Assembly: GCA_965205545.1 (NCBI GenBank)
Contig: OZ242170.1
Span: 2,294,001-2,358,000, forward strand
Length of the DNA stretch: 64,000 bases
From: Bin55 sp965205545
GTDB lineage: Bacteria; Pseudomonadota; Gammaproteobacteria; Pseudomonadales; Azotimanducaceae
Direction: 5' to 3'
The notes below the pieces were generated by a model that saw only the letters and a program-made list of their open reading frames with translations, was not told the DNA's origin and made no database searches. Of the stretch, positions 46,077 to 56,423 are shown in pieces. The position numbers and the translations under genes were made by a program. Position 1 is the first letter of the stretch, and each line of letters begins with the position of its first letter.

Positions 46077-46910
46077 AAGAATCGATAAGTAGCACAAGCA
46101 ACTCGCATGGTCAGACATCTCTAGCGATTCAAACACGACCGCACCAGCAATGAACATTCAGGTGATAGTGTTTGGCATTGGCAGTGTGGTTCAAGCGCGG
46201 TATCGAACAATATAGTGTTTGTAGGCTTTAAATTAAAATGAACAAAAGTTGTCGACCCAGCTGCTCCCACTTGAATTCGACAAATCGCTCTGATAACCTA
46301 AACACCCTCACAAATGTGGGACTATACAGTTGACTGCTAACTCTCCCCAAGCCTTAACAGCTTTAGCCCACGAGCGCAATACATGTCCCCTATTCAACCC
46401 AGGGATAGGGATTGCGATAGACAACCCTCGAATCAACCAGTGCATCCAGTGCAAAAAGCTACCCTACCATCCCAGTAAGTATCACCTCGTCGCGCTCATT
46501 CGAACACCAATGTGCGCGCACGCTAAAGACTGGTGAGACTCAATACCTTGACTCACATGTACGTCCAAACCCAGACTAAATTGCAAAAGCACAAAAATTC
46601 CCTAATATGAAGCATAAAAAGGATGCCGATTTAGATACCAAAAATCCGACGCACAATCACAAAATCGAAAACGCCCTATAGGTGACTAGCAATAAGAAAA
46701 TAAGCAGCCAACAATCCAGTTCTACCAAACAGCAATACCTAGTAACGGGAACTAATCAAACAACGCCGAATCCAGAAACTAACACAATCGTACTCAAAAT
46801 GATCTTTGAACACCCAGATTCAGCCCCAGACCGAGTAACGCCAAGACACATAGTAAAACCAACTGAAACGTAAGTAATATCCGCAACACGACCGAAAGAG
46901 AGCATCAACT
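46077..46910. other. Gene-free, A/C-rich left flank of the type III RM locus
   Basis: 834 bases. From about 46,240 the plus strand becomes clearly A/C-rich and G-poor, unlike the CoA synthetase gene before it. Two open frames (46330-46536 and 46682-46873) are low in complexity and lack ribosome-binding sites. This may be the acquired element's border; no tRNA, integrase or direct repeat was seen. Confidence 0.5.
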
Positions 46911-49754
46911 ATGATTTTCGAGCAACAAATTCACCAGCAACAGTGCATAAATTCACTCTTAACATGTTTGAAAAAATTTGACTTAAACTCTACAATAAAA
47001 AGTAAGGAAATCTCAGAATACCTAAATGTAGCCCCTCCAAGCAACTATACCAAGAGATTCCCCATCCTTCCTATAAGTAGACTAGATGTAATAATGGAAA
47101 CCGGGACAGGAAAGACGTTTACTTATCTTCAGCTAATTCACGAGATTGCAAAGAATTTAAACAAAAAAAAGTTTATAATAATATTGCCACGCACAGCAAT
47201 TAAGTTAGGAACAGTACAAAATATCAAATTAACAAGCAACTACTTCCACCAAAAGTACAACGAATACTTGAACGTTGTTGTATATCCAGAAGAAGGTATC
47301 GACAAAGTCCAAACTCGATATATCAGGGGAACCGGTATCGACGTACTCGTAACAACAAATGCAGCATTCAATTCCCAGTCAAATGTCATTAATCAAACTG
47401 TCGAATATTCCTATATGGAACCTACAGTATGGGCATCAATTGCGAAAATGTCACCAATCGTGATTATTGATGAGCCCCACTTGTTAAAGGGAAATCACAC
47501 TAGGAAGGGAGTGGCAAAACTTAATAACTCCACGATTATACGTTTCGGAGCAACGTATCCAGTCGAAGGACCCGAAGTATTGTCTAACGTGGCGTACGCA
47601 CTCGATAGTATTTCGGCGTTTAATAAGTTTCTTGTAAAAAGGGTCGCGGTAACTACCATAATCGACGAGAACAGTCGGAGGCAGAGACTTATCCACTCTA
47701 TTGTACCTGGTAAGTCATTTCGTGTCGATCACAATGTGGGCGCGATAGTAAGAAGTAGCACAATAAGATTGGGAGAAGACCTGGGCGCAAAACTTAATCA
47801 GAATCGGCTGGCTGGAGTAACGGCTTTGCGCATAAACAAGAGCAATGTACGATTAAGCAATGGTGAGAGTTGGTATCGAAGCATCTTTAATTATGAGTTG
47901 AAAGATAGTGAAATGGAAAGTCTAATACGAATTGCAATTCAGAAACATTTTGATCGGGAAGAGAAACTCTTCAAAATTGGAGTTAAGGCGTTAGCACTAT
48001 TTTTTATACCAGCCATATCTGATTATCGCGGATCAAATCCAAGAATAAAACTCTTGTTCGAGCGAATTTATGCGCAAGTTAGAAAATCTGTGCTTAGACG
48101 AAAGTTAGACGGTGGGTATAGGGAATATCTTAAAAGGGACTATAATTCGAAACGCGAACTTCAGGTACATCAGGGATATTTTTCGGGAGATAAGGGCACC
48201 AAGGAAAAAAAGGAAGCTAAAGGGGTAGATTTGATTTTAAACGACAAGGAAAAATTGTTGTCCTTTTCGACATCACTACGCTTTGTCTTTTCTGTGTGGG
48301 CACTGCAGGAAGGTTGGGATAACCCCAATATATTTACACTTTGTAAATTGAGATCGACGGGTAACGAAATAAGTAGAAGGCAGCAAATTGGAAGGGGATT
48401 GCGATTGGCCGTTAATAGATACGGTCAAAGACTATCTATGGATATTATGGGTGGGGACGAGGAACGGTTTTTCGATGTCAATACATTGAATGTTGTTGTG
48501 TCGGGGCATGAAAAAGATTTCATATCGCAGATACAATCCGAGATAAAGGCGGCCAGCTTTAGTTTCGTGGGTGAAGTGATTTCGTTGGAGGAATTGGTTG
48601 GAGTAGGATTGGAGGATACAGAAGCTGCACTAGTGTGGATAATACTTACTCAGCATGGCGTAATTACGGACGAGGGTGCTATCGTGCAACCAATAGCCCC
48701 GTGGATGAAGGATAACCGCGCTCTTTTCGCACAGATTGCTTCAGATCGATTTGACAAACTCGTGGGTATTTTGGAATCGTCCGGGACAAAGCCGGTCGTC
48801 TCTACGGATGAGACTAACAAACGTGTTGGCGTTAGAGTGTCACGATGGCGCGACTTTCGCCCATTGTGGACTAGCATAAATCGTACGGTTAGTATGAGTA
48901 TTGGCAAGTTGAGCTATGAGAGGGTTGCGGCTGAAGTCAAGAGCCTCTATGAGTTGCGGGTTTTTGGCTCTGGAGAGAGTGTAATTGAGACATCACATTA
49001 CGACACCTTGAGGGACCTGATCGTTAGAGAAAGCGAACAGCGGACCGAAAAAATCGAGGAGACTACGTCTATAGATCTAATCAGTGTGCTCGTTCAGAAT
49101 TTGTCGGAAGAGCTTAATCTTCCAGTGCCATTTATAGCAGGTCTGATTAACTTATTAGACACATCAAGAATGGCTACCAACATTAGGCGTGTCTTCGAGG
49201 TATTGAGCCAAGACATTTTATGCGCTATCTATACTTTGGCCATTGAATCTGTGAAATATTCTTTCGACAACAAGCCAAGATTGCCTAATGAAATGCAGGA
49301 TAGAAACGGAAAATTAATAGCTAGTATGCCATTTACAAAGCTGGGTAGATTTGTGGGAGATAAGTCGCCGCCCGATCACTACCTATTTGATCACGCGGTA
49401 TACGACTCTTCAATTGAATTGGAAGCAATACTGACCGACCCATGCGCAGTGGACAAAAATTCTGTTAGAGCCTTTGGAAAGTTGCCGCGCTTACGTATCC
49501 CCACGCCAAAAGGAAACTATAGCCCTGACTTTGCATATTTTATTGAAAGGGATAGGCTCAAACCCCTAGTCTTAGTAGTTGAGACCAAGGGTTACGACAA
49601 TATGGGGAGTATTTCTACAATGGAGTATTTGAAAATTAGGTATGCCGAGAGATTCTTTGCCTCTCTACAACTTGCTTTGCCAACATTCGAAGTCATGTTT
49701 AAAACGCGTTTGAACAATCAATCATTGAGACAACTGATTATAGGGGCAGAATAG
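46911..49754 (+). CDS. res: Type III restriction enzyme, Res subunit
   Basis: A 947-residue superfamily 2 helicase-nuclease. Motif I is METGTGKTF (62-70), motif II is IIDEPHLL (Asp187-Glu-Pro-His), and the later helicase segment QQIGRGLRLAVNRYGQ is motif VI. Near the C-terminus, Asp873 (YSPDFAYFIE) and Glu891-Thr-Lys893 (LVVETKGYD) form the PD-(D/E)XK nuclease site. It translocates on or signals along DNA and cuts when two unmethylated sites are met, in complex with Mod. It is upstream of mod, only two bases apart; most type III loci have mod first. The 5' third is rich in A and C and the 3' part in G and T. Confidence 0.93.
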   Translation: MIFEQQIHQQQCINSLLTCLKKFDLNSTIKSKEISEYLNVAPPSNYTKRFPILPISRLDVIMETGTGKTFTYLQLIHEIAKNLNKKKFIIILPRTAIKLGTVQNIKLTSNYFHQKYNEYLNVVVYPEEGIDKVQTRYIRGTGIDVLVTTNAAFNSQSNVINQTVEYSYMEPTVWASIAKMSPIVIIDEPHLLKGNHTRKGVAKLNNSTIIRFGATYPVEGPEVLSNVAYALDSISAFNKFLVKRVAVTTIIDENSRRQRLIHSIVPGKSFRVDHNVGAIVRSSTIRLGEDLGAKLNQNRLAGVTALRINKSNVRLSNGESWYRSIFNYELKDSEMESLIRIAIQKHFDREEKLFKIGVKALALFFIPAISDYRGSNPRIKLLFERIYAQVRKSVLRRKLDGGYREYLKRDYNSKRELQVHQGYFSGDKGTKEKKEAKGVDLILNDKEKLLSFSTSLRFVFSVWALQEGWDNPNIFTLCKLRSTGNEISRRQQIGRGLRLAVNRYGQRLSMDIMGGDEERFFDVNTLNVVVSGHEKDFISQIQSEIKAASFSFVGEVISLEELVGVGLEDTEAALVWIILTQHGVITDEGAIVQPIAPWMKDNRALFAQIASDRFDKLVGILESSGTKPVVSTDETNKRVGVRVSRWRDFRPLWTSINRTVSMSIGKLSYERVAAEVKSLYELRVFGSGESVIETSHYDTLRDLIVRESEQRTEKIEETTSIDLISVLVQNLSEELNLPVPFIAGLINLLDTSRMATNIRRVFEVLSQDILCAIYTLAIESVKYSFDNKPRLPNEMQDRNGKLIASMPFTKLGRFVGDKSPPDHYLFDHAVYDSSIELEAILTDPCAVDKNSVRAFGKLPRLRIPTPKGNYSPDFAYFIERDRLKPLVLVVETKGYDNMGSISTMEYLKIRYAERFFASLQLALPTFEVMFKTRLNNQSLRQLIIGAE

Positions 49755-49756
49755 GC

Positions 49757-51601
49757 ATGATAAAGCCAGAAGACGCGCAGGCTATGGCGGGTACCATGGT
49801 TGACGATTCTCTAAAAGGTAATGGAATTAGAGATCGGTTAATAGAGGGCGTGGCCAAAATTGATCCATCGCTGTTGACTGAGAATGGCGATTTGGATATC
49901 GGGCGATTGTCTACCATTATGAACGCGGATTCGTCGCGCGGAGGGCTGGTGGGGTATGAACTTCAGTTTGTGGGAAAGAATACGGCAATTTATGAAGCAG
50001 ACACTAAAAGATCTTACGAATTAAAGCCCAACCGAAAACTCAGTGCAGATTTTCGAGATACTGCAAATACCCTAATTATTGGCGACAATCTGCAAGCATT
50101 GAAAGTTCTTCGACAAAATTATTTTAATAAAGTGAAAATGATTTATATAGATCCACCATATAACAGAGAATCGGATGGTTTTGTGTATTCAGACCAGTTT
50201 CAATTGACTGCAGAAGAATTGTCATCTAGGTTTGATTGTGATGAAACGGAGGCTGAATTTATCGTCAATACATTTGCGGCCCAAACTCACAGTGGATGGT
50301 TAGCGTTTATGTACTCGCGCTTAAAGGTGGCACGGGATTTACTTAGCGACGATGGCGTTATGTTTATTTCGATTGATGATGTCGAATTACCGAATCTCTA
50401 TGTGATCTGTAAGGAATTATTCGGGGATAAGAATATAGATTGTTTTGTGTGGAGGAAAAGTGGGAGTGGCCGTGATGGAAAGATGAAAAATACAAATACG
50501 TTTCGTAAGGATCATGAGTATTTGTTGGTTATGTTCAAGCACGTTAATTATTTGAATAAGGCGATGGAGTATCCGAAATGGGATAAAGAGTATCCAAATC
50601 GAGATAATGATCCTCGAGGACCATATGAAGCTGGAAGCATGTCAAGGGTAGAACATGATTCTCAAGCAACCCATGTAAACTTCTATGAAGTCACATCTCC
50701 GTCTGGGAAAACATTCAGAAGGCAATTTGATGTAAGTGAATCGGAATTCGCGAAACTGGACAAAGACAAGAGGATTTGGTGGGGCATTAAGGGGGATGCA
50801 GTTCCGCGAATAAAGATCTTCTTGTCGGAGAAACGTTCGGTTAATAGCTCCTCCATATTAGAGGTGGGTACCACGACGGAGGGGAGCAAAGAGCTTGATA
50901 AGTTGCTTGGGATGGATGGATTGGGGAATGAGTTTCGTCCTAAGCCCACCGCTCTTATAAAGCGCCTAATCCAGTTGGGCACACGAGATGGTGGTGATGA
51001 CATTGTAATGGATTTCTTCGCTGGTACGGGCACCACAGGAGAAGCGGTTATGCAATTGAATGCGGAAGATGGAGGGTCTCGTAGATTTGTACTCGTTCAA
51101 CTGGATGAAAAGATTCTCAAGAGTAAATCCCCGAGGTCGGTGGCGTACTGTGAGACAAAGAGAAAATCGAAAGACATTTCTAGCATTACGCTGGGGAGAT
51201 TAAGGGCTAGTGGCGGGGCAATAAAAAAATCTAAGGAACCTTATGCTTGTAATACGGACGTGGGTTTCAGAGTGTTTAAATTAGTGCTTAGGCCGTTTGT
51301 TCAACGGGAGAGTTCGACCGGAGGACTGTTTGTGCAAATCCGGAGTGAGAGGAGTTCGTATTTGGATGTTTTGTTCAATTTGATTTGTTCAGCGGGGTAT
51401 ACGCTGGATGAATCGTTTCATTCAATATTACAGGGCAAAGTATATAACGTTGGCGGAGACACTTTTGTAGTTTCATCAACATCTGTAGAGACCCTAATAA
51501 AGTATACGGATAGTCGCATTTTTGTAGATGGATGGGGAGATTTGGATTTACAACTATTCGTGAATGAAGGTCTCTCTTCGAGAACAGTTGTTGTCTACTA
51601 A
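49757..51601 (+). CDS. mod: Type III restriction system, Mod adenine methyltransferase
   Basis: A 614-residue N6-adenine methyltransferase of the beta class: motif IV DPPY at 132-135 (MIYIDPPYNRES) comes before the SAM-binding motif FFAGTGTTGEAV near 420. The central part between them should contain the target-recognition domain, starting around CFVWRKSGSGRDGKMKN. Mod alone methylates one strand of an asymmetric site and with Res forms the restriction complex. ATG 49757 follows the res stop TAG by two bases. No simple-sequence repeat that would make it phase-variable is visible. Its AT-rich, G-rich sequence differs from neighbouring genes and supports acquisition as a unit with res. Confidence 0.93.
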   Translation: MIKPEDAQAMAGTMVDDSLKGNGIRDRLIEGVAKIDPSLLTENGDLDIGRLSTIMNADSSRGGLVGYELQFVGKNTAIYEADTKRSYELKPNRKLSADFRDTANTLIIGDNLQALKVLRQNYFNKVKMIYIDPPYNRESDGFVYSDQFQLTAEELSSRFDCDETEAEFIVNTFAAQTHSGWLAFMYSRLKVARDLLSDDGVMFISIDDVELPNLYVICKELFGDKNIDCFVWRKSGSGRDGKMKNTNTFRKDHEYLLVMFKHVNYLNKAMEYPKWDKEYPNRDNDPRGPYEAGSMSRVEHDSQATHVNFYEVTSPSGKTFRRQFDVSESEFAKLDKDKRIWWGIKGDAVPRIKIFLSEKRSVNSSSILEVGTTTEGSKELDKLLGMDGLGNEFRPKPTALIKRLIQLGTRDGGDDIVMDFFAGTGTTGEAVMQLNAEDGGSRRFVLVQLDEKILKSKSPRSVAYCETKRKSKDISSITLGRLRASGGAIKKSKEPYACNTDVGFRVFKLVLRPFVQRESSTGGLFVQIRSERSSYLDVLFNLICSAGYTLDESFHSILQGKVYNVGGDTFVVSSTSVETLIKYTDSRIFVDGWGDLDLQLFVNEGLSSRTVVVY

Positions 51602-51792
51602 ATTATGGTTTGGTCGACGTGGCAGTCTATGGATTGTTTAGGTGTATACACTGAAGTCACAGATAGAAGTGCTCACTTTATGCAGGGAACGATGTTTGCC
51701 CGGCATGAACACTACTAATTCAGTTAGGAGGGTGCCTAAGACCCATTGGCGGCACGGTATCAGGCGCACTATGAGTGTAGAAGGAGATTGAT

Positions 51793-52524
51793 ATGGTTCA
51801 GCCAATAAAGGATCGCATCCGAGAAGTAGCTCTAAGGATAATTAGAGAGAACCCAAACGGGATACGATACTCGGAATTGCGCCGACAGATCCAACAAACA
51901 GATAGCTCGTTTAAATTGAATACTGTAACTGGGACTTTGTATGATCTTGACGTTCGCATATCCAGTGTTGAGAAACCTAGTCGTGGCCTGTACCGGATCA
52001 TATCGGGGGACAAAGACGCTCCCGTCGTTTACCCACTAGGTCCTACAGCCGTTCCGGAAGAAAAGTTCTACGCATCGTTCGCGGACTGGCTGAAGAACGA
52101 CGTTGAAGATGTGACCAAGGCAATCCCGCTTGGCGGAAGTCGGTTCAAGGATAAGTGGGGAACGCCTGATGTAATAGGGAAACGAGATTCAAGGGCGAGC
52201 GACATCGTGAAACCGCCAATGGAGATCGTTTCTGCTGAGATCAAAACGAATACTAACCACCTGATCACGGCATTTGGCCAAGCCTGTGCATATTGTCTTT
52301 TCAGCCACAGATCATACTTGGTTGTTCCAGCGAGGGCATCGAAAGATGATCTGTCGAGACTCGACTCTCTTTGCCAGGTATTTGGATTGGGATTTGTCCT
52401 TTTCCACGCAGATCAGCCCGACGACCCAAGATTTGAGATCCGAGTGCGTCCAAGGAAACAAGATCCCGACATTTACTACACCAACAAGTACATGCAGAAG
52501 ATCGAATCAGAGCTTTTCCAGTGA
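51793..52524 (+). CDS. HTH plus PD-(D/E)XK nuclease-like protein
   Basis: A 243-residue protein. The first ~70 residues look like a winged helix (IRENPNGIRYSELRRQIQQ ... TVTGTLYDLDVRISSVEKP). The rest has a restriction-type core: Asp126 in WGTPDVIGKRDS, Glu149-Ile-Lys151 in VSAEIKTNTNH, and Gln163 in FGQACAYC, then a strand SYLVVPA. It has AGGAG before the ATG. It lies 191 bases downstream of mod but its composition is more like the host's, so it may be a separate gene. A regulator-nuclease or an accessory defence protein is possible; nothing decides. Confidence 0.65.
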   Translation: MVQPIKDRIREVALRIIRENPNGIRYSELRRQIQQTDSSFKLNTVTGTLYDLDVRISSVEKPSRGLYRIISGDKDAPVVYPLGPTAVPEEKFYASFADWLKNDVEDVTKAIPLGGSRFKDKWGTPDVIGKRDSRASDIVKPPMEIVSAEIKTNTNHLITAFGQACAYCLFSHRSYLVVPARASKDDLSRLDSLCQVFGLGFVLFHADQPDDPRFEIRVRPRKQDPDIYYTNKYMQKIESELFQ

Positions 52525-52878
52525 TTTTCGCCCCAACCGTCCTCTACTCTCCAAGTTGACTCTAGCGAGTTCTGATCGAGTGCATTAGGACGATTCGCGT
52601 CATCTTTTTTGGCGACAGGGCACAAGACTACAACAAGTGCCTACCCATGAGATTTCTAGGTACTGTTTCTTGAATGAAAACAGGGCGGCTATTTGTCTTT
52701 TCGTGTAGTTTCTCGCGATTGATTGCATTACATCAATAGTAATCTAGCCAGCTCACTTTCATTCGGTGCGTTGGCCCTTCGACTCGACCATCCGACTTTG
52801 TGCTATCGGTCCTTCTCACTGCATTTTCGCGGCGTGTTCGTGATGGAGTCAGCGTAAGGTCGTGTGCTTCTTGTAACT
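52525..52878. other. Intergenic region
   Basis: 354 bases between converging genes. I see no gene, RNA or marked repeat. Confidence 0.4.
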
Positions 52879-53220
52879 TTAAGATGACGCCAGATGCATT
52901 TGCATCCATGTGAGCAGGAACAAGCAGAGAATGCATCCCCCGTATACTGTAAGCATTGTCTTGCATTGGCTCGAAGTGAAAGCAGCAACACCACCATTTA
53001 GTTTGCGGAATGATTGAAACTTCGCCAACGGATAACCAGTGGCAACTACCGTTAGAGTGAGCAACAGGAAGCTGCTTTTAACAAAGCTAGCCGCCGAATC
53101 ACAATGCAATAGCAGTGCTAAGCAATAGGTCGCCAGCACGCCAACGAGTGTCCAAATCAACATTGAGAGAAGCGGATACTCTCTGAATTGCTCGTCTATT
53201 AATCCATTTAGCTTCATCAA
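52879..53220 (-). CDS. Small hypothetical membrane protein
   Basis: A 113-residue protein with three hydrophobic segments (LLSMLIWTLVGVLATYCLALLL, SSFLLLTLTVVATGYPL, TVYGGCILCLFLLTWM). ATG start. No family recognised and no partner gene. Hydrophobic periodicity supports a real gene, though short length leaves doubt. Confidence 0.45.
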   Translation of the reverse strand: MMKLNGLIDEQFREYPLLSMLIWTLVGVLATYCLALLLHCDSAASFVKSSFLLLTLTVVATGYPLAKFQSFRKLNGGVAAFTSSQCKTMLTVYGGCILCLFLLTWMQMHLASS

Positions 53221-53782
53221 ATTGTGCGCGTCTCTAGAGTCTGTAGTAGCGAAATGTTACTTTGAATCAGTACAGCAATTGCATCAGAGATAAACGAGCA
53301 TTTGTCCAATCAAATGTAGAGTTAACAGGGATCGAGTCGCTTCACCAACGTTTGCTCGCCCTTGAACCGTCAAGTTCAGAGAGTTCAGGGCGCACTAGGG
53401 CTTCATTAAGAATTGGCATTTTCTGACTTGGCCAACAGTAGCCATCGTCAACGCCTGAGCCGTTGAGCTCAATCCCTAAAGACAAGCGCAACTCGATGCC
53501 GAATCCAATACTGGCGAATGTGTTTGTAGGTTCGCATCCCTCGCTCTACGAATTGGTCGCAATGACCCTTCAACTACGAACCCGCAGTCGTTGGACCCGT
53601 TTCAAACTTATTGCAATCGTGTACATTGGATTGTGAGTCCTCACTCTCCGACAACATCGTCCAAGAAGCAATTCTTGCCTTTGGAGAAAGAGACGACGAC
53701 CAAATCGCCCTGTGTCGATTTCATCGCCAAGGCAGCAAACGAATACGAGAGTCTCTTCTTGTGCTTGAGGATTTGAAGCGCT
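53221..53782. other. Intergenic region
   Basis: 562 bases. Several short overlapping frames occur around 53591-53844 but none shows coding character. No RNA gene found. Confidence 0.45.
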
Positions 53783-54619
53783 TTAGAACCCTTTGAATTT
53801 AGCATCGCGCTTCTCGCGAAATGCCTGTGCTCCCTCACGACCATCCCAAGACATTCCCACGAGCGGAATCGCGGATTCTGACCACTGCATTGCCGTGTCG
53901 AAATCCATATTTGCTGTTCTTACAGCCAAAAGCTTGCCAATTTTCTGTCCGATCGGCGGACCTGCTTCGATTTCAAGAGCCAATTCCATTGTGCGGCTTT
54001 CGAGTTGTTCGGGATCGACGAGATAGTTCGAGAACCCGGCTTCGTGCGCTTCTTCTGCGCTCATGAAACGTCCGGTCATCATGAGTTCCATTGCTTTACG
54101 CCAACCGACAACTTTGGGCAGCGACCAGAATCCGCCCAAGTCTGCATAGAGTCCTCGCTTTACATAAGCGACTTGGAATCGTGCAGCTGTCGAGATAACA
54201 GCTAGGTCGCAATGGCTGGCTAAATCAAATCCAGCACCGACGCAGGGTCCGTTCACCATGGCAATGATTGGCACTTCCATCCGTCGTAGGGCGATGTAGG
54301 TCTCGCTTTCGTGCCGAAAATTGAGCCGATATCCCTCGATATCTGCCGTTCCAGCCTCTTCCAGTCCTTCAGGTTTGGGATCTGGGTTCGGATTGGCTGC
54401 TCCACTGAAATCCATTCCGGCGCAGAATCCACGTCCCGCACCCGTGATCACTATGCAGCGCACGGTTCGGTCGAATCTTGCCTGGAAGAGAATCTCTCGC
54501 ATTTCCTCTAGTAGAGGAAAAGTCAAGGCATTGAGTTTGTGGGGGCGATTTAGCGTGAGCCACAAGATTCCGTCTGTTTCGCCTCTTCTTTCAGTAAGAA
54601 TGGGATGATCTTCCGACAT
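53783..54619 (-). CDS. Enoyl-CoA hydratase/isomerase family protein
   Basis: A 278-residue crotonase. The oxyanion segments are VITGAGRGFCAGMDFSG and NGPCVGAGFDLASHCDLAV. At the usual first catalytic Glu position the sequence reads FQVAYVKRG, so that Glu is absent; ADLGGFWSLPKVVG carries an Asp two residues before the conserved GG, as in the isomerase-type members (PaaG or dienoyl-CoA isomerase group), and AMELMMTG retains the second Glu region. A double-bond isomerase is therefore more likely than a simple hydratase. ATG at 54619; the gene diverges from a methyltransferase. Confidence 0.87.
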   Translation of the reverse strand: MSEDHPILTERRGETDGILWLTLNRPHKLNALTFPLLEEMREILFQARFDRTVRCIVITGAGRGFCAGMDFSGAANPNPDPKPEGLEEAGTADIEGYRLNFRHESETYIALRRMEVPIIAMVNGPCVGAGFDLASHCDLAVISTAARFQVAYVKRGLYADLGGFWSLPKVVGWRKAMELMMTGRFMSAEEAHEAGFSNYLVDPEQLESRTMELALEIEAGPPIGQKIGKLLAVRTANMDFDTAMQWSESAIPLVGMSWDGREGAQAFREKRDAKFKGF

Positions 54620-54756
54620 GGGATTGACCTACTTCTATTCCGGTCCGAATATCGTACCTTGCGGGTAGTTGGCGACCAAATTCCCGGTTGAATCGGCGAG
54701 AGCGATTGGTGTCGTGGAGAATACTCGCTCACAGGACCAAAAGGAACGAAAGAAAC

Positions 54757-55527
54757 GTGCGATCGTCGAAGCGGAACCATCAACAACTAAATCGCGATGC
54801 TTGGAGCATGAAGGCTGAGGAATACGCAGATCCTGCCGAACTCAAGTGGGATTCGCCAGATCCCGTCTGGGGAATTTGGCAGATTCCCAACGAGAGCATT
54901 GCCATGCTTCCAGAAAGTCTCAAGGGCAAACGGTGTCTGGAGATAGGTTGTGGAACAGCGTATGTGGCTTCATGGATGGCTATGAGAGGAGGCGAGACCT
55001 TTGCCATAGATCCAACTCGAAACCAACTAAATACAGCAGCTCGATTAAGGGTTGAACATGATCGCCGCGTCGTATTGGTTGAAGCATTTGGCGAGCAATT
55101 GCCATTTCCAGACGAGTCCTTCGATTTCGCAATATCGGAGTATGGAGCGTCTCTATGGGCGGATCCCTTTCAATGGGTGCCGGAAGCAGCTCGCGTCTTA
55201 AAGCCTAGCGCTCAGCTTGTCTTCATGACTTGCCATCCAATATCCCAACTGTGCTGTCCCGAACAACCCGATCTACGCAATGGAACAGCACTTCTGCGAC
55301 CTTACTTGGGTATGTATGAACTGCATTGGTCAGATCCTCCAACCGTTGAATTTCAGCTTCCCCACGGCAAGTGGATAGAGCTTCTGCGTTCTTGCGGGTT
55401 CGAAATTGAAGAATTGCACGAACTCGGTGCACCTCCCGATGGCAAGAGCCAGTATGTGTGGGCGGATGCGAATTGGGCGCAATCTTGGCCAACCGAGGAA
55501 GTATGGATTGTGCGGAAGACGTTTTGA
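54757..55527 (+). CDS. SAM-dependent class I methyltransferase
   Basis: I prefer GTG 54757 as start: the segment LNRDAWSMKAEEYADPAELKW belongs to the family's N-terminus, so ATG 54808 is too late, while the 23 residues from ATG 54688 are basic and unlike the family. The product is then 256 residues. SAM binding is shown by CLEIGCGTAYVASWMAMRGG, the acidic residue in FAIDPTRNQL, and EQLPFPDESFDFAISEYG. This is a methyltransf_11-type enzyme acting on a small molecule of unknown nature. It is divergent from the crotonase gene. Confidence 0.82.
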   Translation: MRSSKRNHQQLNRDAWSMKAEEYADPAELKWDSPDPVWGIWQIPNESIAMLPESLKGKRCLEIGCGTAYVASWMAMRGGETFAIDPTRNQLNTAARLRVEHDRRVVLVEAFGEQLPFPDESFDFAISEYGASLWADPFQWVPEAARVLKPSAQLVFMTCHPISQLCCPEQPDLRNGTALLRPYLGMYELHWSDPPTVEFQLPHGKWIELLRSCGFEIEELHELGAPPDGKSQYVWADANWAQSWPTEEVWIVRKTF

Positions 55528-56423
55528 GGTAGGTTGAAATTTATCGAAATGTCGGTTAGATCGCAGAAATCTTATGGCCTGACATAGCTTTGAAAGTGAA
55601 TGTGCTCCCGAACTACAGACAAGTTCACAGTTTTGGGACTTACTAGAGTAAACGAGTGGATTTGGTACTGTTTCGATTTCGACTGGGACGTGTGGGCTCT
55701 TTTTCGGTGCATATGTGGGCGAAAAGGATTGAACGACTCTTCGCGAATCCTCTAATGCAAACTACTCCGTCCTATGGCAAATTGAGAGCATCATCTTGCT
55801 TTCCTAGGTTCCTAGCATCAATTGGCTGCGCTACATGTCGCAGACTCTTGACGACTTTCAGAAGATTACTCTCAAGAATACGAACTACACGGATACCTTC
55901 AGAGAAGGGAGTTTTTGGCGAACTTGGCGAACTTTGTGCTTCTGCTGGATTCATTCACGCAATGGCATTCATCTGCTTTCGCCACAACAATATTTTTTTT
56001 GAGAAGGAACTGAATCCTAGTGATATTGCACATTTGCGAGGATGGCCTGGCGGTCGTCACACCCAAGTGGCAGAAATGGGCGCGGGCGGCGAAAAGGAAA
56101 CTGAAGCAGGCAGCTCTGGAACGGAAGGCCGCATAGCCATGAACCATGAAATTTCCCTACACCGAAAAATTCCCGCTATTTCGATAGCAAGACACTTCTA
56201 TCTCGTGAAAGACATAGAGCTTGACGGAATGTACTATAGGTGAATCCTTTCGTGTATCGTGATGGCACATTCTGACTGACCTAACGGTACAGAGGCAATC
56301 TTTCCGTAGTCACTATGAGCGCAGGAGGAGATCAAGTTAAAGCATCAGATGGTTGGCCCATCGTGAGCCACATCGGTTGTCTACCTGATTTACGCGACTG
56401 AACAAGAGTCAACAAGAGGCTAG
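55528..56423 (+). pseudogene. Region with a possible decayed gene
   Basis: No intact gene is convincing in these ~900 bases. The longest frame (55656-56243, 195 codons) changes character along its length. In other frames protein-like stretches appear: MSQTLDDFQKITLKNTNY from about 55834, and EDGLAVVTPKWQKW continuing into the basic tail RAAKRKLKQAALERKAA up to TAG near 56138. Stretches in three frames, one after another, look like a decayed coding region but I cannot identify the parent. Confidence 0.25.

Noticed and set aside
46330..46873. Two short plus-strand frames before the res gene
   Set aside because: Low complexity caused by the A/C-rich sequence and no start signals.
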